Shown here: piece after piece, positions 47,143-59,054 of the stretch
How the letters are laid out: each line of letters starts with the position of its first letter
Numbering within the stretch: position 1 is the stretch's first letter
NCBI GenBank assembly: GCA_028671895.1
Contig: CM053794.1
Coordinates: 44,842,501 to 44,906,500, forward strand
From: Oenanthe sinensis
Lineage: Eukaryota > Streptophyta > Magnoliopsida > Apiales > Apiaceae
Reading direction: 5' to 3'
Length of the DNA: 64,000 nucleotides
Notes under the pieces: model-generated
The model's database searches: none
The model's input: only the letters and a program-made list of their open reading frames with translations
What the model was told of the DNA's origin: nothing
Made by a program: the position numbers and the translations under genes

Positions 47143-48490
47143 ATAGCTTTAATCTGTACAAAATACATTCTCACGCTTTTTCAATTACACTTTTTGTCAA
47201 TTGTGATTCTGGCCATCAGGGCATGAATGTGTGTTGTAGCAATTCAGCATCTGTTTTTCTTATTATGATATTGTAATTGTAACTATACACAATTCTTATA
47301 ATTGTAAAGATAAAGGAGTAATAACTGATTCGGAGGGTATCACATATACATAACATACTTATAACACGTGCAAAATATGGGCGAGATTAATAAATTATAT
47401 ATTAATTATTTTATATTATTTAAATATATAATTAAAATTTTATTATTATATCAGCTATGATAATATAATATATAATAAAAATTATTTATAGATAAAATAA
47501 TAATATTATTGTAATATTCATGAGATTTAATTAATAAGTTTTAATATTCATGAGATTTAATTAATAAGTTGTAATTTAAAGCAGAAGTGAAGTGAAATAT
47601 GTTATTAGGTTGTTGTACAAAAAATGATTCACCGATGATAGAGCTATATGTAAAATATATATGTTTTAAAATTAAATTATAATTATATCATAATTGCATA
47701 AAAAAAGTCGTATAAAAAGAAAACTTACTGATGATAAAAAGAGTTGTATAAAAAAGGACTTACCGGACGGACGACCAATTGACCAAACTTTTTATTTTTC
47801 TTTAAATTTAATTAGGAAATTTTTATTAATAAAAATAGTTACAAATATTTTAATTAAAATTTAAATAAAAGAGTATATTTTAATGTAGGTAAAATATAAT
47901 ACTCTCTCCAATTCTTTACACTTTTCTTTTTTGGATGTCCCACCCAATAATTTATATTTCAAAACTTTCTAAAAATTGTAATTTTTTATATTATAAAATT
48001 TACACTCACCCATATATTTTCTCCACCTTTTTAAATCTATCAATTGACTCCGCCACTTTTCCCTCTCTTTCATCCACTTTTTCTTATATCCTAATTTTTA
48101 TATAATTTAAATATAATATAATATTATTCTATTCGTGATAAGTTATATAAAAAGAGGACTATCGGGGGTTAGAGTTCTATATAAGGTGTTGATGTCGGTC
48201 TTTTAATTTGAACATACGGGTATTGATGGGAACTTGTGTGATTTACATGGCTCACGTGGTTTGCAGGCTATTGCGTGAGCCCGTGGGTTTATCCGGTGCG
48301 CACTCTAAAGTTTGTGTTTTGATAAATAATTTGTGTTATGCGATTAAAATAGACAAATAGATAGAAACTAAAAAAATGCATATTGTTTATCATAAACTTT
48401 AATGATATATTAAATAAAAATTATAAGATAAGTAGGATTCATAAAAAAAGAATATAATTTAAATATAATATAATATTATCATATCTTATA
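47143..48490. other. AT-rich intergenic DNA
   Basis: The first ~200 bases are probably the 3' UTR of the DTM1-like gene. A 29-bp unit is duplicated in tandem at about 47512-47570. A one-sided Stowaway-like terminus lies near 47901 (CTCTCTCCAATTC). No gene is seen. Confidence 0.5.
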
Positions 48491-48742
48491 CTCCCTCCGT
48501 CCCATCCAATTGTTATCACTTTTTTTTCACTTTCTGGCACGCATTTTAAGGTGGATTTTAAGGATAGTTCCATAACTTATTTTTAAAAATTTCTTTTTTT
48601 GTATAAAAATAGGATTGTTCTATTTTTATACAAAAAAGGAAAATTTCAAAAATAAATTATGGAACTATCCTTAAAATTCACCTTAAAATGCGTGCCAGAC
48701 AACCCATTTTGAAATGATAACAACTCAACGGGACGGAGGGAG
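48491..48742. mobile_element. Stowaway MITE, almost fully palindromic
   Basis: The ends are the canonical CTCCCTCCGTCCC and its inverse, flanked by TA (48489-48490 and 48743-48744). The arms pair over nearly the whole 252 bp (for example 'ggcacgcattttaaggtgga' with its inverse), so a transcript would fold into one long hairpin. No coding capacity. Confidence 0.95.
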
Positions 48743-48744
48743 TA

Positions 48745-48932
48745 TAAAAGAAGAACTACTGCGGTTAGAGTTGTATGTATGCGTATATTCTTTTCAAAAT
48801 TATATTTTATTAAAATTCAATGGTTAATATTGTTTTTACGGTTCACATAAAATTGAACGGTTAAGATCTTTTTTATGGTTCACCCAGTATCATACCGATG
48901 ACCAAAACATTTAATCTTTCGGTTACAATAAC

Positions 48933-48995
<63 letters not shown>

Positions 48996-49989
48996 TTAGA
49001 AAGGTTTCTTTTGGCCACAAAATCACCCCGCGTAAAAAATAGAGATAGTATAATAATATCACCTCAAGTTTCAACTTTCAAGTAAAAAAAAAGTTGTTTT
49101 TTGTGGGAAAAAGTAAAAAAAAAACAAGATATTTGGATGGATGTAGCTATCTGTGTGATTGTTCATTCTGCAAATATAACTTTTAGTCAAACAATTGTAA
49201 AATTTTCTTATATAAAGTTATATCAGTAAAAATTAAAATAGATAGATCACTTTAATATAATCTTGAAAACAAATTAGTGAGACTCCTATTCCTAATTATA
49301 TATATAGAATCATGTTCAAATAGAAAATAATTAAAATATAAAATAGTAAATACTATCTTATACATGTCATACACCCTCACACACACAATTATATCTATTT
49401 TTTTCCGTTTTACAAAGTCTTTTTCAAATATAATTTTACCACATTTTTTTCCATCTCCCAACGATTATTTTTCATACCATGTGTGATATATTTCGGCAAA
49501 TAAAATTTATAATTAAAAAAATTCGTTACTTATCAGATCTGAACTTTAATAACTAAATTTTATTACAGAAATCACTAATTTGTATTACAGAAATAACTAA
49601 TTTGTATTACGTAAATAACTAAAGTATATATTATGGGTTCAGAAAAAATATTGGAGATCGCCGGAAAAATAAAAATCATCGGAATATAGCACATATGGTA
49701 TGCAAATTGATTGTTGAAAAATGGAAAAAAATGTGGTGAATTTAGATTTGAATTTTTTTTTACTAATTAATAGGAAAAATCAAATTAAAAACAGGAGAAT
49801 TATGTGGAATTGTATGTGTGATGGTGTATTTTATTTGCGTATGGTTGCACCTACTTGCCATTAGATTAGATTAAACATGTAGTTCATATCTTATTTTCTA
49901 TTTTCATTTGTAACTTAAATTTTATTTGATTACTTGTCTATATATATATATACACATATAATATATATATATATATACACACACACATA
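48745..49989. other. AT-rich intergenic DNA with microsatellites
   Basis: It holds (AT)n at 48936-48992 and a TA/CA-rich run at about 49940-49998. No gene is seen. Confidence 0.6.
48936..48992. repeat. (AT)n microsatellite
   Basis: About 28 uninterrupted AT units. Confidence 0.97.
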
Positions 49990-52003
49990 CATATATAGAG
50001 TAGGGATATAGTGACAACTCTGTTTCTCAAGAAACTAGGAAACCCTTACATCCACCGTTGGTTTATTGAATAAAGATTGAATTTAAGATTCTAAATGATT
50101 GATGACAATTTTGTAATAATTTTAAAACGCAGGTTTTTTATACTCTAAAAGCTTTACCGATTAGGAAAATAAATATAGTAATAATTGCTAGACTCGATTA
50201 TGATTGTTATTAATACATTGATTTAATCAATCATGGTTTAGTTCTTGTTTTTTTTCCAATTCACCGTAACGATTACAACTCATGTATAAGCTTTAAATTA
50301 TATAAAGCCGTTAATGACATTTTTTCATATTAAAATTTTAAAATAAATTGAAATAATTATATTATATTAAATGTAACCCTACATTTAAATATATAATAAT
50401 TAATAGAATCTTAATTTCAAAATTTAATCGAATACTTTGTACTAAATAATTACTATAAAATTTTAATATGTGTTGAATACTAATTCTATTAAGTGTTGTA
50501 CAAAGTATTCAACACATATTAACACATATTAGAATCTTATAAAAATACAATATAATCTTATTAAAGTCTATTAAAATTTAAAAACTAATATTGAGAATTC
50601 TAGGATTCTATTATGTATTTCATTATGTACTCTACTATGTACTCCAAATTTGATTCCATTGAGAATTCTAGGATTCTATTACGTATTCCATTATGTACTC
50701 TACTATGTACTTCAAATTTGATCCCATTGAGTATTTATTGAGAATTCTAGGATTCTATTGCGTATTCCATTATGTACTCTACTATGTACTCCAAATTTGA
50801 TTTCATTGAGTATTTTATTGAGAATTCTAAAACACCTAGTAGAACACGCAATAAAATCTTAAATTAGAATACGAAAGAATACTACTATTACATCACAATT
50901 CTCTATAGAATATTAATATAGATAAATAAATAAATTATATTTTATTTAAAATTATAATAAAATAAATTGTTAATGGAATACTTAGTAGAATCCTAATACG
51001 ATATTATGTATTAAATAGAATATTTAATAGAATCTTAATATCAGTATTTTTAAAAATATTTTATATTTTAATCAAAATAGAAAACCTAGTAGAACACGTA
51101 ATAAAATCTTACATTAGAATACGAAAGAATACTACTATTACATCACAATTCTCTATAGAATATTAATATAAATAAATAAATTATATTTTATTTAAAATTA
51201 TAATATAATAAATATGATATTAAGTATTATTTTGAATACTTAGTGGAATCTTAATGTAATAAAATTAATTGTTAATTGAAAACTTAGTTGAATCCTAACA
51301 AATTTTATAATAAAATATTTTATAAAAAACTTAAATTGAAATATAATATATAGTAGAATTCTAAAACACTTAGTAGAACACGGAATAAAATCTTACATTA
51401 GAATACGAAAAAAATACTACTATTACATCACAATTCTCTATAGAATATTAATATAGATGAATAAATAAATTATATTTTATTTAAAATTATAATAAAATAA
51501 ATTGTTAATGGAATACTTAGTAGAATCCTAATACGATATTATGTATTAAATAGAATATTTAATAGAATCTTAATATCAGTATTTTTAAAAATATTTTATA
51601 TTTTAATCAAAATAGAAAATAATAAAATTTGAATAGATTATGCAATATAATACTTAGTAGAATCCATATAGAATCTTAAATCTGCATTTTAATAATGATA
51701 TTTAATAAATATATTATTAACAAATTTAATAACGTTTAGTAAAACATGTAATTTAATTCTATCAAAAAATTGAATAAGAAAGGTTTAATCAAAATTGGTA
51801 TGTAATTAATCGTGTTTTTAAGAGGATAGATTGAAATTAGATACATGTATATATTGAAATAATCAAAGCTACTATTATGTCCATCCAATTAAAGTTAGGT
51901 GAATAACAATGACCATCAGATTAAAATCAAATCAACGGATCACAAGTGTACCTTAGTTTTCTCTCAAAAACAAGTTTTGAGCGGTCCCCTATATATATAT
52001 ATA
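49990..52003. repeat. AT-rich tandem-repeat block, possibly within a decayed mobile element
   Basis: At 50590-50825 a unit of about 76-90 bp containing 'gagaattctaggattctat' and 'tatgtactctactatgtac' is repeated three times. At 50825-51640 a 250-270-bp unit ('cctagtagaacacg' ... 'acatcacaattctctatag') occurs three times; the first and third copies are nearly identical. The outer borders near 49990 and 52003 show weak inverted similarity, so the block may be the inside of one element. No coding capacity. Confidence 0.6.
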
Positions 52004-52084
52004 ATTAAAGTAAAGCGCGGCCCTCGAAGCGCAACAAAGAAGCCCCAGTATAAAGGTGTCCCAAAACCCTCATCCAAAAACCCA

Positions 52085-52099
52085 AAAACCCTAAAAACA
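52085..52099 (+). promoter_or_regulatory. Telo-box-like promoter motif before the TRM112-like remnant
   Basis: AAAACCCTAAAA lies just before a GA repeat and the ATG at 52121; a TATATATATATA run lies about 90 bp further upstream. Telo boxes (AAACCCTAA) are typical of plant genes for translation machinery, which fits a TRM112-like gene. Confidence 0.5.
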
Positions 52100-52227
52100 A
52101 ATTGAAGAGAGAGAGAGAGGATGAAGCTCCCGACTCACATGTTATCACCAAACATTAAGGGCGTAACGAATGGATTCCCTCTTGTTATCAAAGCTGAAAA
52201 AATAGTAGAAAGGGCGGTTGATATGAA

Positions 52228-55200
52228 CAAGGGCGGAGCCAGAAATATTTTCTCACCTGGGCTGCTAAAAATAAAGCAATAATAAGAGATCAAATAAACT
52301 CTAATAAAATAGTTATGAAATTTAACAGAATTCTTACATATTATTGAAGTTGTACTCTTCTATTCTTTATAGAATAGAATTCATCTATTATAGAGTCAGA
52401 ATTGATATCTTCAGCAAGCTCTCGTTCGATGTAAATCATCATAGAATCTGCTAAAAATTCATCTTCCATCTTATTGCGTAGAGCGGTTTTGACAAGTTTC
52501 ATAACTGAAAATGACCTCTCTGTCGTGGCAGTAGAAACGGGTAAAGTCAAAACAAGCCGAATCAATCTATCAATCAAATTATAATTTTGCACCTTGTTTG
52601 TTTCAACTAATCTGCGACATAGTTCATTGATGGAAGAGATATTTTGAAAGCTCTCATGACGAACAACATCAATTTTATAGTGCTCAAGTTGACATCTCAA
52701 ATAATGCATTTCTTGTTCACTGAAGTCTTTTGGATAATATTTTTCTGTCAGCATGCAAATATCCTCAACTTTGAATGCTCTAAAATCATCCTTCGGGTCT
52801 AAAGCAGCGCTAAGTATAAGGAGCTCTACTGCTCCATCACTAAATCTGGAATTCAACTCTTCTTGTTGAAAATCTATTGCGGAATTGAAGATATCAAAAT
52901 GATAGTGTTCACGGGTTGTCATTGAATCTTTTTATTGGCATGAACGTCCTGTTGCCCTTTTGTACAAAGCATTCATATCTGGAATTTCAATATCATGTTG
53001 TGTGCAAATCGATTGCACATACACAAGGAGATGATCAAATCCTTCTTCTCTCAAAGTGAGAAGCAGTGTTTTAGTTGTTGAAACTAGATCCATGGCATTT
53101 ACAATATCAAGAGATTTGTGCTGCAAAGCTCGACAAAGTAAATCTGTAATCCCCATAATTTTATGCATCATATGAAGCGTGAAAAGAAATTCAAAAGATC
53201 TCATAGCAATTAAACAACCACCTGCTTCTCCACACAAAGAACTAGATGATCCTTCTTCCACAATACTTCCAAGCACGGAAATAGTTGCACCAAACATGTC
53301 AATTAAGCTGCAAATAGAATCAAAATGAGAGCTCCATCGAGTAGATCCACTACGATGTAGATTACCAATCTGATTAAGGCCTTTACCAGTATCACGTTCC
53401 CCTGAAGTTACCATACGAGCAATTTCAATAGCTTGAGCAGAATGCAACTCGGTATGCCATTTGGGAGAACAACCAATAAGATTAACAATGGCTGAGAGTT
53501 TTGAAAAAAATAGCCAAACATAAATCTCTTTTGTAGAAGCTCTAACTAATGCTAATTGTAACCTATGAGCAAAACAATGCACATAATATGCATATGGACA
53601 TTCCTGAAGAAATAGAGCTTGAAGTCCATTCCAAGCACCTGACATGTTACTAGCACCATCATACCCCTGCCCTCTCATATTAGTGATATGCAAATTATAT
53701 TGAGAAAGGATATCACATATATTTTTCTTCAATGTTGAAGCAGTGGTGTTTGGAACATGAACAATCTCAAAGAAACGCTCTCGTAAGATACCGAGACAAT
53801 CAACAAATCTCAAAATAATTGTCATTTGCTCTTTATTTGAAGCATCTTTAGCTTCATCAACTAAAATACAGAACTTTGCATCTCCAATTTCTTCACATAT
53901 TTTTCTTCTCACTTTATTCGCAAAAATATTCAAAATTTCCTTTTGAATAGTTGGTGAAGTATATGTTGCATTTTTTGGAGCTTTCTCTAAAACTACATCA
54001 CCAATGTTAACATTCAATCGACCCATAAGTTTTACCATCTCTAAAAAATTACCACGATTTTTAGAAATTGGAGATTCATCATGACCTCTAAATGCACAAG
54101 CTTGCAAACTAAGCCATCGAATACTCTCAATTGTTGTTGTCAATCACAATCTATTTTTCTGAACTTCTTCTAAACTTTGGGCATTCAATACTTTGTCAAT
54201 ATGTCCAGTTACTTTCATCAATTCTTGAACGCATTGCGCAGCATTATTATGTGGTGAAGTAGGGCCTCCCATATGCATCAAAAGTGGACATCTAACTCCA
54301 TCATTAACCCTCTTCCAATTATTAAATCCATCAACAGTGAATGTAGGATGGAGAGGTGATTTGTTTTGGAAAATAAAACAAGGGAAACAAAATACTAAAT
54401 CTTTGATGGAGAGTACTTTAACCAGGGAAACTTTTCAAACCATGAATACTGAAATTTACGATGTTGCATTTGTGACCCGTATTTAGTTCTTGGATACTCT
54501 GGCAACTTAGGTTGATACGGACCCAATTTAATATAAGCTCGCCTAATTTCATCTCGTTGATTAACGGGATATTGCCATATAGGGGTCTTAATTGCAGGAT
54601 CTCGCTCAAGAGAATTAAGATCAATTTCAACTCTTCGAGATTTAAAAGAAGGATTTTCCTCAATAATAGTATCAGATGGGGGATGTACCTCACTAGTAGG
54701 CGTAACAGCTGTAGATGCACTTTCTTTGAATTTGAAAAATGAAAATATTGTTTTTCCTCTCTTATTCTTACTTCCTTGATTTTCCATTATATGTGTCCTG
54801 TAAAAAAGAAGAGTGATATGGTTACAATTTACAAATTATGTAACCTAACTAAAAAATTAAATCTAATTATAAGTATGAGAGTAATATAGATTGATTGAGA
54901 AAATATGGACATACTTTATAAATAACCACTACTTTCTCTTCACCATAACCAGTACCACTTTCTTCTTCCAACTTGTCTAAGACACGCTAACATACTATTA
55001 TTTCCTTGTTTATAACCCATATTAAGCCATTAATTACAATAAAGATAATAACTTTATGCTGTAGTCAACAAATGTAGATAATCAAGACCATAACTTGGCA
55101 ATCAAAATCACAACTTTAAGTCGTACCATTTTCAGCAAAACAACGATGAACACAATAAATTCCACAAAATTGAATCAGATCTAACAAATTATTTATCAAT

Positions 55201-55604
55201 TCTTCAGCCAAGTGGTAATTAACAACAAAATTAGCTAAAACATATAATGACAATTTTAAAAAAAATGAATGAATGAAATTTGAGGAAATCTAAGAACTGG
55301 GAAAGTTGGAACTGATTAGATACGAACCTGACAGCATGAGTTTAAGTTGTAAGCAGCTTCACAGTAAGGGTCTTCCTTGGTTGGTTGTCTCTGTCACAAA
55401 TGCATAGTCACCTGCCTCTAATTCACAGTCCTTTCGTCCTTGGTCAATCTATCTTGTGGCTCATTTAACCTCTTTTTTTGAACTGGGCCAATTTTATCCT
55501 GGGCTGAATCTAAATTATTTGGGCTGGATAATAGAAAATTTTTGATTTTTTTTTTTTGCCCTGGGCTGCAGCCCACCACAGCCTTTGCTGTGGCTCCGCC
55601 TCTG
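52228..55604 (-). mobile_element. hAT transposon with decayed transposase, inserted in the TRM112-like gene
   Basis: Ends CAAGGGCGGAGCCA and, inverted, CAGAGGCGGAGCCA are terminal inverted repeats. The flanking 8-bp duplication GATATGAA (52220-52227 and 55605-55612) is perfect and is typical of hAT. The element is 3377 bp and encodes a minus-strand transposase. After the transposase ATG (54787) on the promoter side lies about 0.8 kb of non-coding sequence. The perfect duplication means it inserted once and has not left, although the transposase is now broken. Confidence 0.95.
52341..54787 (-). pseudogene. hAT transposase (TTF-type zinc finger / DUF4371 / hAT dimerisation), broken
   Basis: Reading down the minus strand from the ATG at 54787: a Lys-rich, Ser-rich start, then the TTF-type finger region (IWQYPVNQRDEIRRAYIKLG, later FCFPCF), a DUF4371-like region (FCILVDEAKDASNKEQM, RGQGYDGASNMSG, CFAHRLQLAL) and the hAT C-terminal dimerisation block (LPVSTATTERSFSVMKLVKT). 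Three breaks are visible: a frame change near 54405 (a base missing in an A run), TGA at 54144-54146 and TAA at 52932-52934. It resembles ZMYM1-like proteins of plants, which derive from such elements. Non-functional as it stands. Confidence 0.88.
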
Positions 55605-55830
55605 GATATGAACCCCGACGTGGAAAACACTGGTGGAAGCTTCCAGAATAATGGGTTACTCTGATCTTCCGGAAGATGTTCCCGGATTCAGATGAGTTTC
55701 TTCGCAAGTTTCATCATGCTCTTCTGGAGATACATGTTGAACAAGGTGCTCTTGTTTGTCCCCAAACTGGTCGTAATTTTCTTGTTGATAAGGGTATTCC
55801 TAATATCTACCAAATACAGGTGACTGACTT

Positions 55831-56748
55831 TGGGATTAGGCTTTCTTCACATGAATATTTGAGGCCGGTTATCCATTTGTCTCAGCTTTACTGATTATTG
55901 AGTCTATCCATATGTCATAGGGTATGTCCCTGCCTGTTTCTATTTTGACAGGGATAATTAAACTTAATCTCATCTAGGTAACATTAAAGACAGTCTATAT
56001 CCTTTTTTTTATATAGAATATCTCAGGGACTTGTATGAGGGATATGGAAATCTCAAATCACAGTGGAAAGCAACATCAAATCTTCATTCTTTCACTTAAT
56101 TATATGTTTAGGCAAGAGATCAATTTGGGCTTATATTGGATCTTTAGAAGGGTGGCCATTTGTTAGAGTCATAGGACAACCTACATCTGCTGGATTGAAT
56201 AGTATATTGTTCAAACATCAAAAACTCGAGGAATTAGCTGCTAACATTATCCGGGGGAATGAATACTTGTGCCTTATAGATGATTATCCTCAGTTTGATG
56301 AATATTGATATTATATCGTTTTTAGAAAGCATATGATGAGATACATGCTCCTTAGCAGTTAGTCAGTGTTCATCTGGTGTGCTTTACACAATTTAACGAG
56401 TATTCATACCTTATCCAAGTACCTGAATATTCCTCTACTTTCATCAGAGGACACTGACCACCTAATCAAAAGCATTGAGGTACTTTGATCGGAAATTTCA
56501 GTCGATGAGATACGGAGAGGGACTACAGTAGCAAAATCATATACTGAATCAATTTATAAAATATTCGATACGTAATACATATATATTGCACAAAAAATGA
56601 AAATTTAGGTAGAAGCATTTACTTGACGATAGTTGGAGATCTTCGCAAGCGAGGATGGAGAAAAGAGCTCCGATTGTGATTCTTCTAACGGCCGCATGGA
56701 ATGGACTGATCGTAATAGCTTAATGCTTATAGTAATATCTAACCGTAT
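55831..56748. other. Intergenic DNA past the TRM112-like remnant
   Basis: An 81-codon ORF (56063-56308, +) has no family I recognise; splice support and homologues are lacking, so it is not called a gene. Otherwise AT-rich flank. Confidence 0.4.
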
Positions 56749-57075
56749 ATTAAGGTGGCTCTCGCGGCTGGTTCCAACAACCAGAAGATAGAATAATAGG
56801 AAGGAAGATAGAGAGAAGACTTGGGACAATTTTCTGATAATTCATTCCAAACATGGTCAAGACAATAAATAGGAAATAAAACAACTCCTCCTCCTAATAA
56901 CCTGGCTCTGATACCACTATTAAGGTGGCTCTCGCGGCTGGTTCCAACAACCAGAAGATAGAATAATAGGAAGGAAGATAGAGAGAAGACTTGGGGCAAT
57001 TTTCTGATAATTCATTCCAAACATGGTCAAGACAATAAATAGGAAATAAAACAACTACTCCTCCTAATAACTAGG
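56749..57075. repeat. Tandem duplication of a 170-bp unit with a primer-binding-site-like motif
   Basis: The units 56749-56918 and 56919-57075 are nearly identical (a few mismatches). The first unit ends with GGCTCTGATACCA, the complement of TGGTATCAGAGCC (the usual tRNA-Met primer-binding site of plant retroelements). It may be the scar of a small LTR-like (TRIM-type) element or just a segment duplication. Confidence 0.75.
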
Positions 57076-59054
57076 CTACTGGAAATATGGACATCCCCAC
57101 TATTTCCTTCATTTCAGCAACACTAAAAACAAACGATGCAACTAGAATTTCCACTAAAATTTATTCAAACCAATTCAAAAACATTTTAAAAGGTTGTACG
57201 GCTAGTTCCAGGCACGTGACACCGTACTCATGAAGACGAATAAAGAGCTGGACAAATAAATTGAAATGTGTTGGTTACCTCACCTTACGGAATAATACTT
57301 TTGCGTCATATTAACTAAATTTTGATTTAAGATTACAAAATATTGTTTCTTTTTTCTTTTTGTCAATACAAAATATTGTTTCTTTAAGTATAAAAAAAAA
57401 TCTGCTCCTTGTAATCTCATAATTGATCAGTTTAACTATAATAAAAAAAATTCCAAACAAGCCATCAAATTTGAAACAAGAGAGTAAGGGCTTATATTTT
57501 GTCGTCCCAGGTTCGGGATTCGATTCTCGTTTACTCCCGATATTTGTTAAAACAGATAAACCATATAAGCCAAATCAGTCAGAAAAAAATTCCAACAAGC
57601 CATCAAATTTGAAACAAGGGAGCAATACTTGGAATAAATTTATTCTTACATGTATATATATTTTTTGAAAAGATTCTTACATGAATATATGTTCGAGAAA
57701 AAAAAGTAAAAAACATAGTCACTATCTTATAAAAGAAAGCAATACCCTACCATTAACTAAACAAGAATTTGATTATCATTTTAGGTTGCTCGTATGATTA
57801 TAGCATTTGATGGATGTTACATTTTTCAAATAATTGATGTTATTTTGTGTCATTCTGTATGTATAAGAAAAAATAATAATATAAGAGCTTTCAAAAAAAT
57901 TTCTAAATAATTTTCAAATTTTGTGACAAATCTAAACTGATCATAGTATAATTAAATAAGATGGATCCTGAATAACCAATCAAAATATAACATACCACGA
58001 GGTACCAAAATGATTTCTTAAGATAGTTAACAAATGCATTAGAAAAACCATTTTGTTAGACCCTGAATTCATGAACTATATTGATCAACTATAATCTGTC
58101 ATTCACTGTACTAGAAACATGTTTCAGAACCACATTGCAACCACCAGTCTTTTGTAGAGCATTTCCGGAAGAGACACCTTTTACGTGTCAAAAATTGTCT
58201 AACTCACTATAAATAATAATATTTTATTTTATCTTTTATCCACATCAAATATAACAACTTTTTATTTCAATAGTTGACACTCCATATAAATTGTTCAAAT
58301 GACCCTCACATTAACTACTCCAATAAAATATAATAGAAGAGGTAATGCATGTACATACATTTTATATCAAATTTGTTTTTTATCCATTTTGAAGAAATGT
58401 CGGATGCCAAAATTTGGCAACCTTTCTTGGCACCTTCCTAGCACCCTTTGAGCTCCAATAGGATGACAACCAAGAGTGTCATGACATATAGGCTTGACAC
58501 CCTCTTATGTGCCTGAATCAATGTATACTGTCAAAAAAAATTATGATTGGGCTGAAAAAATAGTTCTATGATTACAGTAAGTTCGTAGATGTGATGTCTA
58601 GCTACTAGCTAGTTACTGCTTATATCAATATATTTTACTTGTAAGTTGTACAGCTTGTTTATCTCATCTATTTGACTCTTGAGAAAATATAAAATATTAC
58701 TTTTATTATTTCTTCTGCTTTATAAATTTTATTATGTAGTGCTACATTTTCTTCTTGCTGTTGATGTGTCCATGCCATTTGCTCAAGGCCCTTCAGTAAT
58801 AGCACAGAATTATAAAGCAGAAAAACCATTCCTTCAATCCTTCCAAAACTTGCAGAGCATGATTCAAATTTAGTGAAGATAAAGGAGATAAGATAGCAGA
58901 TTACATTAAGCAGTAAAATCTTCATTTTTTTTCTTGAGACAACAAAAAGGAATTGCAAAAACAAATTGTCTTGATGTCACCATTTTGTCAAATTCTGAAT
59001 AATAACAATGTTACCTTTCTATAAACATTCAAGTAAAGAACTGACTGCCTCATC
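57076..59054. other. AT-rich intergenic DNA downstream of the carrier gene
   Basis: A ~47-bp segment ('attccaacaagccatcaaat' type) is directly repeated at about 57443 and 57584; between the copies a GGTTCGGGATTCGATTC stretch looks like a pol III B box, so a SINE-like remnant is possible. The last ~300 bases are probably the 3' UTR of the minus-strand carrier gene. No other gene is seen. Confidence 0.45.

Larger units (their letters stand above)
52121..55830 (+). pseudogene. TRM112-like methyltransferase-activator gene remnant, split by a hAT element
   Basis: The left part (52121-52227) reads MKLPTHMLSPNIKGVTNGFP and on to a VDMN end, the N-terminus of eukaryotic TRM112 proteins. These zinc-binding subunits activate several methyltransferases acting on tRNA, rRNA and release factor. 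The right part (55613 on) first reads a W-K-T-L-V-E-A-S like segment, then shifts frame near 55672. It continues as DEFLRKFHHALLEIHVEQG and ALVCPQTGRNFLVDKGIPNI. Between the two halves sits a 3.4-kb hAT element. In addition about 10 codons of the expected middle are missing near 55620, one Asn codon is missing near the N-terminus, and the last residues are unlike the family. So the copy is inactive several times over. Leader and telo box are present, so it looks like a decayed gene copy, not a processed cDNA. Confidence 0.8.

Noticed and set aside
56063..56308. 81-codon + strand ORF after the TRM112-like remnant
   Set aside because: Its composition is somewhat gene-like, but I see no known domain, promoter or exon partners; it could be a fragment.
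57500..57540. A tRNA gene around the GGTTCGGGATTCGATTC motif
   Set aside because: A B-box-like motif exists, but no A box at the right distance and no cloverleaf could be drawn.
58668..58964. Minus-strand ORF of 98 codons downstream of the carrier gene
   Set aside because: Lies in the probable 3' UTR or flank of BTL3; low complexity and no family match.
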